Shown in pieces: positions 7,258 through 13,691 of a stretch of DNA of 15,192 nt. The notes under the pieces were generated by a model. It searched no databases and was not told the origin of the DNA. It saw nothing but the letters and a program-made list of their open reading frames with translations. Origin of the DNA: an uncultured Acetatifactor sp. (lineage in GTDB: Bacteria > Bacillota > Clostridia > Lachnospirales > Lachnospiraceae); the NCBI GenBank assembly GCA_910584235.1, contig CAJTZD010000076.1, positions 1 through 15,192 of the forward strand, written 5' to 3'. Each line of letters opens with the position of its first letter. Within the stretch, counting starts at the first letter, position 1. Made by a program: the position numbers and the translations under genes.

Positions 7258-8727
7258 ATGAAATGTCCTAATTGTGGATATGAAATGGCCGAGGGAAAGC
7301 TATACTGTGAGCACTGCGGTGAGGACATCCACATCGTACCGGATTTTGAACCCGAGCTGGAACAGACAATCCAGGACATCCTTGAGGAAATGCACGAGGA
7401 TATGACAGGCGGCAGGAGAGAGGAACCGGAAGAATATGAGGATGCATCCGGGGCGTCCTTTGAAGAGGATATGATTCAGGAGCCTGTGCGGAGAAAAAAA
7501 ATCTGGCCCAAAGTGCTGTTTGCGCTCTTGCTGCTGGTCTTTTTGACTGCGGGCGGCACTGCCTGGCATGTATATAGCTTTTATTCCGAAGAGTATCAGC
7601 TTAACAGGGCGGAACAGTATGTAGGGCAGGGAAAGTACGATGAGGCCATTACGTGTTATAACCGGGCTGTGGAACTGGACAGTGAGAATGTGGAATTGCT
7701 TTTCGAATTAGCGGATATTTATCTGCTGAAAAACAATAAAGTCGAGTATGAATATCTTTTGAGGGAGATTATCAAAAATAAAAATACATCCGCGGAGCAG
7801 CTGGAGGGGGCATATGGGAAGCTGATCGCCATATACCGGGAGAGAGAGGATTATCAAACCATCAATGCATTGCTTTTGGCAAGCGGGAATGACAATCTCA
7901 TCGCCGCTTATCCGAACTATATTGTGGATGTGCCGGAATTCAGCATTAATGAGGGGTACTATACCAGCATCCAGCCTTTAAAGCTTACGGCTACAGGATC
8001 CGGAAAGATCTATTTTACCACGGACGGCTCTGAGCCTACCCAGGAAAGCACCCAGTATACGGCGCCTATCATACTGGAGAACGGAAGCCATATTATCAGA
8101 GCCTGTTTTGTGAATGACAATGGGATTGTCAGCGATGTGGTCACTAAGGAATATCATATCGAATATAATGATATTCTGGCTCCTGAAGTCAGTGTCCTCA
8201 GCGGGGAGTATTTTGCCCCCATAATGATAGAGATTCTAGAGGAAGACGACGATGTGTATTATACCACAGACGGCAGCGACCCCACATATACGTCGACACC
8301 TTATACAGGACCTATTCCCATGCCTTTAGGTAAATCTACCTATAAATTTGCTCGGATCGTTAACGGAGTTACCGGGATTATTGCGGAACGTGAATACAAT
8401 CTTGTCATAGATACGGACATTACCCCGGCGCAGGCGGTGGATTCCGTGGTGATGTACTGCGTGGAGACAGGAAAGATCACAGATGGCAGCGGGCGGTTTG
8501 ACGACAGTGAGGATCGCTATGAGTATATGTATCTGTATGCTGCGAATATCAATAAGACAGGCGACTTCTATGTAATAGCCGAACAGTACAGGACGGCTGA
8601 CGGCAATTCCACCAGGACGGGGAACAATTTTGCCGTGAATGTTTATACGGGAGAACGTTTTAAGCTTCAGAGAGACGATGGGGGCCGTCTGACCCTGATC
8701 GGAATAGAAGCGGAAATAAGTGAATAA
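7258..8727 (+). CDS. Zinc-ribbon / TM / TPR / chitobiase-C-like domain protein
   Basis: The protein has 489 residues in a modular order. An N-terminal zinc ribbon (C3-x2-C6 and C17-x2-C20) is followed by an acidic linker and a single membrane helix at about 84-107 preceded by RRKK (cytoplasmic side in). TPR-like helices at about 111-175 include AEQYVGQGKYDEAITCYNRAVELD. Two chitobiase/beta-hexosaminidase C-terminal-like beta domains (CHB_HEX_C type) lie at about 239-302 and 311-383, each with the motif IYFTTDGSEPT or VYYTTDGSDPT. The final 100 residues are unrecognised. The layout predicts a cytoplasmic zinc ribbon with extracytoplasmic TPR and carbohydrate-binding-like domains, perhaps an envelope sensor or scaffold. 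No catalytic motif is visible. It lies directly between fhs and nfnA, and the spacing suggests cotranscription. Domain calls are good; role unknown. Confidence 0.85.
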   Translation: MKCPNCGYEMAEGKLYCEHCGEDIHIVPDFEPELEQTIQDILEEMHEDMTGGRREEPEEYEDASGASFEEDMIQEPVRRKKIWPKVLFALLLLVFLTAGGTAWHVYSFYSEEYQLNRAEQYVGQGKYDEAITCYNRAVELDSENVELLFELADIYLLKNNKVEYEYLLREIIKNKNTSAEQLEGAYGKLIAIYREREDYQTINALLLASGNDNLIAAYPNYIVDVPEFSINEGYYTSIQPLKLTATGSGKIYFTTDGSEPTQESTQYTAPIILENGSHIIRACFVNDNGIVSDVVTKEYHIEYNDILAPEVSVLSGEYFAPIMIEILEEDDDVYYTTDGSDPTYTSTPYTGPIPMPLGKSTYKFARIVNGVTGIIAEREYNLVIDTDITPAQAVDSVVMYCVETGKITDGSGRFDDSEDRYEYMYLYAANINKTGDFYVIAEQYRTADGNSTRTGNNFAVNVYTGERFKLQRDDGGRLTLIGIEAEISE

Positions 8728-8762
8728 GAAGATTCCTGAGGAGAGGAACAGAGAGGTGGACT

Positions 8763-9638
8763 ATGTACAGAATATTGAAGAAATGTGAACTGACCAAAAA
8801 CATTTATCTCATGGATGTGGAGGCAAAGCGGGTTGCCAAGGCATGCCAGCCCGGACAGTTCGTCATCGTGAGGATGGATGCGGAGGGAGAGAGGATTCCC
8901 CTTACTATCTGTGACTATGACAGGGAAAAGGGAACCGTGACCATTGTGTTCCAGTGCGTTGGCGCAGAGACACATCGGATGGTTAGTCTGGAAGAGGGCG
9001 ACGCTTTCCATGATTTTGTAGGGCCCCTGGGATGCCCCTCGGAGCTGGTAAAGGAGACGCCAGAAGAGCTGAAAAAGAAAAGAATTCTCTTTGTGGCCGG
9101 CGGTGTGGGCGCCGCGCCGGTATATCCCCAGGTGAAATGGCTCCATGAGCAAGGTGTTGCCGCGGATGTGATCGTGGGGAGCAAGACCAAGGAGCTGCTG
9201 ATCCTGGAGAAAGAGATGGAGGCCGTGGCAGGGAATCTCTACATAACCACGGACGACGGCTCTTACGGACGCAGCGGTATGGTGACCCAGACCATCAAGG
9301 ATCTGGTGGCGGAGGGAAAGCAGTATGACGTGTGCATCGCCATCGGCCCTATGATTATGATGAAGTTTGTATGCCTCCTGACAAAGGAACTGAATATTCC
9401 TACGGTAGTAAGCCTGAATCCCATCATGGTGGACGGCACAGGCATGTGCGGGGCCTGCCGGGTGACGGTGGGCGGCAAGGTAAAGTTTGCCTGTGTGGAC
9501 GGGCCGGAATTCGACGGACATGCGGTGAATTTCGATGAGGCCATGAGACGGCAGACCCTCTACAAGACCGAGGAGGGCCGGGCTATGCTCAGGCTCCAGG
9601 AGGGAGATACCCACCATGGGGGCTGTGGGAACTGCTAA
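8763..9638 (+). CDS. nfnA: NfnA, small FAD/[2Fe-2S] subunit of NADH-dependent reduced ferredoxin:NADP+ oxidoreductase
   Basis: At 291 residues this is close to the family size. NfnAB bifurcates electrons, coupling reduced ferredoxin and NADH to formation of two NADPH; it is soluble in the cytoplasm. The small subunit belongs to the sulfide/dihydroorotate dehydrogenase electron-transfer family. It shows the FAD-binding RIPLT at 44-48, the nucleotide-binding VAGGVGAAPV at 111-120, and the cluster motif DGTGMCGACR (D224, C229, C232) with C244 in CVDGPEFDGH. Family members use one aspartate and three cysteines for the [2Fe-2S] cluster, which fits this motif. The tail THHGGCGNC adds two cysteines beyond the conserved core. 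The start has GAGAGGTGG just upstream. nfnB follows after 120 bp. Standalone homologues of the family serve other oxidoreductases, but the partner gene settles the call. Confidence 0.92.
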   Translation: MYRILKKCELTKNIYLMDVEAKRVAKACQPGQFVIVRMDAEGERIPLTICDYDREKGTVTIVFQCVGAETHRMVSLEEGDAFHDFVGPLGCPSELVKETPEELKKKRILFVAGGVGAAPVYPQVKWLHEQGVAADVIVGSKTKELLILEKEMEAVAGNLYITTDDGSYGRSGMVTQTIKDLVAEGKQYDVCIAIGPMIMMKFVCLLTKELNIPTVVSLNPIMVDGTGMCGACRVTVGGKVKFACVDGPEFDGHAVNFDEAMRRQTLYKTEEGRAMLRLQEGDTHHGGCGNC

Positions 9639-9700
9639 AGGCGAAGATAAAATTTAAGTTTTTTGCAGCAAGACCGGAGCACAGGGGCGGATACTTCCCA

Positions 9701-9714
9701 CATGCAGGAGCATG
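9701..9714 (+). other. Small perfect hairpin in the nfnA-nfnB gap
   Basis: CATGC-AGGA-GCATG forms a 5-bp stem with a 4-base loop about 29 bases before the nfnB ribosome binding site. It is too weak and has no T-run, so it is not a terminator. It could mark a processing site or stabilise the downstream message; this is speculative. Confidence 0.4.
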
Positions 9715-9758
9715 AAAGGTAAGGACGCAGAGTATAGAATATGGAGGATTGAGAATAA

Positions 9759-11144
9759 ATGGACGTTTTGACAAAAATCCCCGTGAGGGAGCAGGACGCG
9801 AAAGAGCGCGCTGCCAATTTTGAGGAAGTATGCCTGGGATATAATCAGGAAGAGGCCCAGACCGAGGCTGCCAGGTGCATCAACTGTAAGAATGCCCAGT
9901 GCATTAAGGGATGCCCTGTGGCAATCGACATCCCTGCCTTTATCGAGAAAGTGAAAGAAGGGGACATTGCGGAGGCTTACCAGATCATCAGCAAGGCCAG
10001 CGCCCTGCCTGCAGTCTGCGGGCGCGTATGCCCCCAGGAGACCCAGTGCGAGGGAAAATGCATCCGGGGCATCAAGGGCGACCCTATCTCCATCGGCAAG
10101 CTGGAGCGCTTCGTGGCCGACTGGGCCAGGGAGAACGGCATTAAGCCTGCCGGGGCGGCGGAAAAGAAAGGGAAGAAAGTGGCTGTCATCGGCTCCGGCC
10201 CTGCGGGCTTGACCTGCGCCGGGGACTTGGCGAAGATGGGCTATGACGTGACAATCTTCGAGGCCTTACATGAGCCCGGCGGCGTGCTGGTGTACGGCAT
10301 TCCGGAGTTCCGTCTGCCGAAAAAGGCTGTAGTGGCCGAGGAAATCGAAAATGTAAAAGCGCTTGGCGTGAAGATAGAGACCAACGTGGTAGTGGGCAAG
10401 TCCGTCACCATCGATGAGCTGATTCAGGAGGAGGGGTTCGAAGCCGTATTTATCGGTTCCGGCGCCGGTCTGCCCAAGTTCATGGGCATTCCCGGGGAGA
10501 ACTCCAACGGCGTGTTCTCGGCCAACGAGTACCTGACCAGAAGCAATCTGATGAAAGCCTTTGACGAGAGTTCCAGCACCCCCATCATGCACAGCAAAAA
10601 GGTGGCTGTGGTGGGAGGCGGCAACGTGGCCATGGACGCGGCCAGGACGGCGCTGCGCCTGGGGGCGGAGGTGCATATCGTGTACCGCCGCAGCGAGGAG
10701 GAGCTTCCGGCCAGGGTGGAAGAGGTGCATCACGCCAAGGAAGAAGGTATTATCTTCGACCTGCTGACCAATCCCACGGAAATCCTTGCGGACGAGAAAG
10801 GCTGGGTCACCGGCATGAAATGCATTCGGATGGAGCTGGGCGAGCCGGATGCCTCCGGGCGCAGACGCCCTGTGGAGATTCCGGGCTCCGAGTTCACAAT
10901 GGAGCTGGATACCGTCATCATGTCCCTGGGCACTTCCCCGAATCCGTTGATTTCTTCCACTACGGAGGGGCTGGAGATTAATAAATGGAAGTGTATCGTG
11001 GCCGAGGAGTCCAACGGCCAGACCACCAAGGAGGGTGTCTATGCCGGCGGAGACGCCGTTACGGGCGCGGCTACCGTTATCTTAGCCATGGGGGCCGGAA
11101 AGGCGGCGGCTAAGGGGATAGACGAATACTTGAGCGGCAAGTGA
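9759..11144 (+). CDS. nfnB: NfnB, large FAD/[4Fe-4S] subunit (glutamate synthase small-subunit family)
   Basis: At 461 residues this is full length for NfnB. The N-terminal iron-sulfur domain has cysteines at C40-x2-C43-x4-C48-x3-C52-P and a second set in AVCGRVCPQETQCEGKC. The FAD Rossmann motif GSGPAG starts at G145, with EPGGVLVYGIPEFRLPK after it. The NADPH Rossmann motif GGGNVAMDAARTA starts at G286, with VYRRSEEELPAR after it. The C-terminal FAD motif is YAGGDAVTGAATVILAMGAG. This is the subunit that holds the bifurcating flavin and reduces NADP+. The same fold is used by the small subunit of NADPH glutamate synthase, but no large glutamate synthase gene is adjacent and nfnA is, so NfnB is preferred. 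GGAGG at 9743-9747 precedes the ATG by 11 bases. The last 60 bp are partly duplicated immediately downstream. Confidence 0.93.
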   Translation: MDVLTKIPVREQDAKERAANFEEVCLGYNQEEAQTEAARCINCKNAQCIKGCPVAIDIPAFIEKVKEGDIAEAYQIISKASALPAVCGRVCPQETQCEGKCIRGIKGDPISIGKLERFVADWARENGIKPAGAAEKKGKKVAVIGSGPAGLTCAGDLAKMGYDVTIFEALHEPGGVLVYGIPEFRLPKKAVVAEEIENVKALGVKIETNVVVGKSVTIDELIQEEGFEAVFIGSGAGLPKFMGIPGENSNGVFSANEYLTRSNLMKAFDESSSTPIMHSKKVAVVGGGNVAMDAARTALRLGAEVHIVYRRSEEELPARVEEVHHAKEEGIIFDLLTNPTEILADEKGWVTGMKCIRMELGEPDASGRRRPVEIPGSEFTMELDTVIMSLGTSPNPLISSTTEGLEINKWKCIVAEESNGQTTKEGVYAGGDAVTGAATVILAMGAGKAAAKGIDEYLSGK

Positions 11145-11235
11145 CTCCGCCCCCATGGCTTGCCATGGGGGCCGGAAAGGCGGCGAAAGGGATAATGGAA
11201 GAAGAGCATTCCAAACGAATACTTGAGCGGCAAGT
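11085..11235 (+). repeat. Partial duplication of the nfnB 3' end
   Basis: Twenty-four bases from 11085-11108 (GCCATGGGGGCC...) recur exactly at 11162-11185. CGAATACTTGAGCGGCAAGT at 11123-11142 recurs exactly at 11216-11235. The offsets are 77 and 93 bp, so the second copy carries about 16 extra bases between the two blocks. The first copy ends AAGTGA (the nfnB stop); the second ends AAGTAA. The second copy has no start signal of its own and lies between nfnB and the Dabb gene. It is a tandem duplication scar, or the remains of a second nfnB copy lost by recombination. Confidence 0.9.
11149..11172. repeat. Perfect 11-bp inverted repeat at the junction of the nfnB tail duplication
   Basis: GCCCCCATGGC (11149-11159) and GCCATGGGGGC (11162-11172) are separated by TT only. 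As DNA this is a GC-rich near-perfect palindrome. As RNA it would be a tight hairpin 5 bases after the nfnB stop, with no T-run behind it, so it is not a standard terminator. It might stabilise the 3' end of the nfnAB message. The right arm is the start of the duplicated segment. Confidence 0.8.
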
Positions 11236-11256
11236 AATCACAAGGAGGGAAAGTTG

Positions 11257-11556
11257 ATGGTAAAGCATATTGTACTCTGGAACTTTGTGGAAGAACTGTC
11301 CGAGGAGGAGAAAAAGGAAGCGGGACGAAAGATGGCGTCTCTGCTGGAGCCGATTAAGGAACTTGTGCCCGGCGCGGTGAAAATCCAGGTGGTTCCTAAC
11401 CAGCTGGCATCCAGCAATCGGGACATTGCCCTGATCTCTACCTTTGAGACAGTGGAGGCACTGTCTGCATATCAGAACCATCCGGCTCATGTGGAGGCCG
11501 GAAAGTATGTGAGGAGTGTCACCTGCAACAGGGCGTGTATGGATTATGAACTTTAA
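11257..11556 (+). CDS. Dabb-family (stress-responsive alpha/beta barrel) small protein
   Basis: The protein has 99 residues from the ATG at 11257; AAGGAGGG at 11242-11249 lies 7 bases upstream, which favours this codon over the TTG at 11254. The start MVKHIVLWNF and the later SSNRDIALISTFETVEALSAYQ and HPAHVEAGKYVRSV match the dimeric alpha+beta barrel fold of PF07876. Members are small cytoplasmic proteins; some are plant stress proteins or polyketide cyclases, and most bacterial ones have no known reaction. It is the last gene of the run that begins with ftsK or nfnA. Family call is good; function unknown. Confidence 0.85.
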   Translation: MVKHIVLWNFVEELSEEEKKEAGRKMASLLEPIKELVPGAVKIQVVPNQLASSNRDIALISTFETVEALSAYQNHPAHVEAGKYVRSVTCNRACMDYEL

Positions 11557-11610
11557 AACAGAATAATTCCAACATGATTTCGACAAAATTTCAGACATAA
11601 TTTCAATTAC

Positions 11611-11635
11611 AGCAAGTTATATTTCATGTTATACT
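11611..11635 (+). promoter_or_regulatory. Promoter-like sequence with extended -10
   Basis: TATACT (11630-11635) is preceded by TG at 11627-11628, giving an extended -10 element in an A+T-rich stretch. The -35 region (around TTACAG, 11607-11612) is poor. The -10 box overlaps the left arm of the inverted repeat at 11633, so a protein bound to the repeat would block it. Confidence 0.5.
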
Positions 11636-11695
11636 GCAGACCGCCAGGATTTACGGTGATGTCTCTGGGGAAGTAACTGGCTGGCGGTCTGCAGT
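11633..11695. repeat. Perfect 15-bp inverted repeat with 33-bp spacer
   Basis: ACTGCAGACCGCCAG (11633-11647) and CTGGCGGTCTGCAGT (11681-11695) are exact reverse complements. No T-run follows either arm, so it is not an intrinsic terminator on either strand. Options are a paired operator, a stable leader hairpin, or a relic of a small mobile element; no flanking target duplication is visible. Confidence 0.85.
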
Positions 11696-11859
11696 CAGGT
11701 TGTACTGTAAGTTTAACCATGTGCAGTATGCATTGATTTCCCCGTGCAATGGTCGGGGCAGATGTGAAACATATTTCTCCGGTCATTGCATGGCGAATGC
11801 CGCATGGCTCCTGTGTTCCTGCGGCTGACGATTCAGATGAGGAAAGAAGGTAGACAAAT

Positions 11860-12762
11860 ATGCCTTGGTGTCCGAAATGCAAAAGCGAGTATAGGGAAGG
11901 GTTTACGGTATGCGCTGACTGTGGCAGCGAACTGGTGGATGAAGAGCAGTTTTTGAAGTTGGAGGAAGAGCGCGCCGCCGCAGAGGAGGCACAGAGAGTA
12001 GCGCTTGCAATGCAGCATGTGGCGCGCATGGCCGCCGAAAGAGGGGAAAGCCTCAATGTGGAAGAGGCGGAGCGTCTGGCTGCAGAGGCGGGCATATCCG
12101 TGGGAGGGGTTCGAGAGGCTGTACATCTGGCTGTCGGGGGTGAGGGATTGTCCGAGGCTGCAGCGGCAGAAGAGACCGATGTGCCGGAAACGCCTGGCTC
12201 CGCCGTGCATGAAGAGGCGGAGGTGTCTGCCCGGGAAGAGGAAACGCCTGGGACGGCTGCCGGAATGTCGCCGGAGCACACCACATCCCTGTACCAGGAC
12301 AGCACGGAGCGGGCCAATGAGAACCGTTCCTCCGCCTGGATCCTGATGATCATGGGCAGCATAGGACTCATTGTCATTGCGCTGGGAATCATGGGCGTGC
12401 TTCCGCTTCACTTCAGCAATCCATATTTGTTCTACGGCGTGATGGCCGCGGTATTCCTTTTGTTTCTGGTTGCGGGCATGGTGTCTCTGAAAAACGCCAG
12501 AATTTTTGAAAAAAAGGCAGAGTCTGAGAATTCCCTGCGGGATGCTATGCTGACATGGAGCAGGGGGAATCTTCATGCGCAGGAAGTGGACCGTGAGATC
12601 GGCATGGCCGGCGACGAGTCTGAGGAAGCTCTGTATTATAAACGCTTTGCCTGTATCAAAGCAAAATTGAACTATCAGTTCGTAAATCTGGATCAGGGCT
12701 TTCTGGAGAAATTCATCGATGATTCCGTATATGACATGGTTTTTGGGGGAGAAGACGATTGA
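11860..12762 (+). CDS. Zinc-ribbon membrane protein of unknown function
   Basis: The protein has 300 residues. An N-terminal zinc ribbon MPWCPKCKSEYREGFTVCADCG has C4-x2-C7 and C18-x2-C21, a pattern common to lachnospiraceal membrane proteins. It is followed by a predicted helix rich in Glu and Ala (about 30-70), an acidic Ala/Glu-rich linker (about 85-150), and two membrane segments at about 158-178 and 188-210. The soluble C-terminal tail is LRDAMLTWSRGN...YYKRFACIKAKLNYQFVNLDQGF. AAGG lies 9 bases before the ATG. rlmH follows 35 bases after the stop and is probably cotranscribed. No catalytic residues are recognisable. It differs from the zinc-ribbon protein after fhs in lacking TPR and chitobiase-like domains. 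Confidence 0.8.
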   Translation: MPWCPKCKSEYREGFTVCADCGSELVDEEQFLKLEEERAAAEEAQRVALAMQHVARMAAERGESLNVEEAERLAAEAGISVGGVREAVHLAVGGEGLSEAAAAEETDVPETPGSAVHEEAEVSAREEETPGTAAGMSPEHTTSLYQDSTERANENRSSAWILMIMGSIGLIVIALGIMGVLPLHFSNPYLFYGVMAAVFLLFLVAGMVSLKNARIFEKKAESENSLRDAMLTWSRGNLHAQEVDREIGMAGDESEEALYYKRFACIKAKLNYQFVNLDQGFLEKFIDDSVYDMVFGGEDD

Positions 12763-12787
12763 ACGTCTGTTCTCTTTGCGGCGGCAT

Positions 12788-12792
12788 GGAGG
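12788..12792 (+). promoter_or_regulatory. Ribosome binding site deciding the rlmH TTG start
   Basis: GGAGG lies 5 bases before the TTG at 12798. The upstream ATG at 12786 overlaps this site and cannot use it. The TTG start gives MKISIACVGK, the usual RlmH N-terminus, and the normal length. Confidence 0.8.
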
Positions 12793-12797
12793 TAAGG

Positions 12798-13277
12798 TTG
12801 AAGATCAGTATTGCATGTGTGGGAAAGATAAAGGAAAAGTTCTATAGAGACGCTATTTCGGAATATGAGAAACGACTGAGCAGATACTGCAGGCTGGAAT
12901 TCCTGGAAGTAGCAGACGAGAAAACTCCCGATGGGGCCGGTGAGGCCCTGGAGGAACAGATCAAGGAAAAAGAGGCAAGGCGTCTCCTGGAGAAAATCCG
13001 GGAGGACGCCTTTGTCTGCGCTTTGGAGATAGAGGGGAAGCGCCTGACCTCGGAGGGCTTTGCCCGGTGGATGGAGGGCCTGACGGTAAGGGGAACCAGC
13101 CATATCGTGTTCGTCATCGGCGGCTCCCTGGGCCTGCATGAGTCCCTGCGCAGGCGGGCGGACATGGCCTTAAGCTTCTCGGATATGACATTTCCCCACC
13201 AGCTTATGCGGGTGATACTGGTGGAGCAGGTCTACAGGGGATTCCGGATTATGCATGGGGAACCATATCACAAGTAA
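12798..13277 (+). CDS. rlmH: RlmH, 23S rRNA pseudouridine-1915 N3-methyltransferase
   Basis: A SPOUT-fold methyltransferase that uses S-adenosylmethionine to methylate pseudouridine 1915 in helix 69 of 23S rRNA within the 70S ribosome. It has 159 residues with the TTG start, equal to the S. aureus protein. The knot region is plain: FVIGGSLGLHESLRRRADMA at about 105-124, LSFSDMTFPHQLMRVILVEQVYRGFRI at 125-151, and the C-terminal GEPYHK. The gene follows a zinc-ribbon membrane protein gene by 35 bases. Its last codons and stop are repeated 1,318 bp downstream. In staphylococci this same 3' end (orfX) is the SCC attachment site. Confidence 0.97.
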   Translation: MKISIACVGKIKEKFYRDAISEYEKRLSRYCRLEFLEVADEKTPDGAGEALEEQIKEKEARRLLEKIREDAFVCALEIEGKRLTSEGFARWMEGLTVRGTSHIVFVIGGSLGLHESLRRRADMALSFSDMTFPHQLMRVILVEQVYRGFRIMHGEPYHK

Positions 13278-13282
13278 GGGCG
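13255..13282 (+). repeat. Left copy of a 28-bp direct repeat over the rlmH 3' end (candidate attachment site)
   Basis: The bases covering the end of the last rlmH codons (GEPYHK), the TAA stop and GGGCG recur at 14573-14600. The core TATCACAAGTAAGGGCG (13266-13282) is identical in both copies. Over 28 positions 25 match, and the three differences (13259, 13262, 13265) are synonymous third-codon changes. The position corresponds to the SCC attB of staphylococcal rlmH. Confidence 0.8.
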
Positions 13283-13369
13283 AAATTTTATAGAAACTCA
13301 GGAAATGCATCAAAGGTAAGATTAACAGTTAGAAGGAATAGCTTCCATTTCATTTTGTTTCTAAACATT

Positions 13370-13558
13370 ATGGCAGGTTTATCTATAAATGAACTTGCAG
13401 AGTTACCGGCGGTTGATGCGTCATTTTGGTTTAGACATGATGAACTTATTAGAAAAAGTCAGGATGAGTTGGTAGGCATAAATGATTGGACTAAGAATCC
13501 AATGTCAGCGCTCCCGGCATGGATGGTATTGGTATCAAAGAAAGTAAGTGTGGAATAA
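13370..13558 (+). CDS. Small orphan ORF, hypothetical or gene remnant
   Basis: From the ATG at 13370 it encodes 62 residues, MAGLSINELAELPAVDASFW to the end LPAWMVLVSKKVSVE. I do not recognise it. The residue mix looks protein-like rather than random, but no ribosome binding site lies at a useful distance. The frame stays open upstream back to the rlmH stop without another ATG, which suggests a gene fragment that lost its 5' end. It lies inside the interval bounded by the two rlmH-end repeats. A real small protein cannot be excluded. Confidence 0.35.
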   Translation: MAGLSINELAELPAVDASFWFRHDELIRKSQDELVGINDWTKNPMSALPAWMVLVSKKVSVE

Positions 13559-13586
13559 CAATGCCAGGAGACAGGTTCTCGGCTTA

Positions 13587-13615
13587 TTGTAATTTGTCGG
13601 AAATCTGTGTATAAT
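13587..13615 (+). promoter_or_regulatory. Sigma-A promoter for the Rpn-type gene
   Basis: TTGTAA (13587-13592) and a perfect TATAAT (13610-13615) are spaced 17 bp. The predicted start near 13622 gives a leader of about 70 bases before the ATG at 13692. This gives the gene its own expression, independent of rlmH. Confidence 0.75.
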
Positions 13616-13691
13616 AGAAATAGGTAGCAGGGCTTTTGGAACATGCAGATTTTTTCAGCAATGATTTGCTGAAAGAAAGCAGGTGGATAAA

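Larger units (their letters stand above)
11557..11859. other. Non-coding interval between the Dabb gene and the second zinc-ribbon gene
   Basis: These 303 bases hold no plausible gene. They contain a promoter-like sequence (11611-11635), a perfect 15-bp inverted repeat (11633-11695), a smaller hairpin CCCCG-N9-CGGGG near 11740-11758, and TGCAATG/CATTGCA complementary segments further on. A structured 5' leader of about 200 bases for the zinc-ribbon gene is possible. It matches no riboswitch class that can be recognised by eye. Confidence 0.6.
13278..13682. other. A+T-rich junction interval right of rlmH
   Basis: This 405-base stretch separates rlmH from the Rpn-type gene. It is visibly richer in A+T than anything to its left. 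It contains one short orphan ORF (13370-13558), a small GGAA-TAGC-TTCC hairpin near 13335-13346, and a good promoter at 13587-13615. No terminator for rlmH is visible. Confidence 0.6.

Noticed and set aside
9759..11144. Glutamate synthase small subunit (gltD)
   Set aside because: The fold is shared, but nfnA lies immediately upstream and no large glutamate synthase gene is near, so NfnB is the better call.
11162..11253. Second nfnB tail as an independent small gene
   Set aside because: It lacks a ribosome binding site and start context, and is readily explained as a partial duplication of the nfnB end.
11659..11676. Five-codon leader peptide (ATG...TAA) inside the inverted-repeat spacer
   Set aside because: Too short to separate from chance, with only a weak upstream AGGA and no regulatory codons.
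11633..11695. Inverted repeat as an intrinsic terminator for the Dabb gene
   Set aside because: The 33-base loop is too large and no T-run follows on either strand.
11607..12392. Leftward ORF of 261 codons across the zinc-ribbon gene and its leader
   Set aside because: Low-complexity Ser/Ala-rich product antisense to a better-supported gene with a zinc ribbon and membrane segments.
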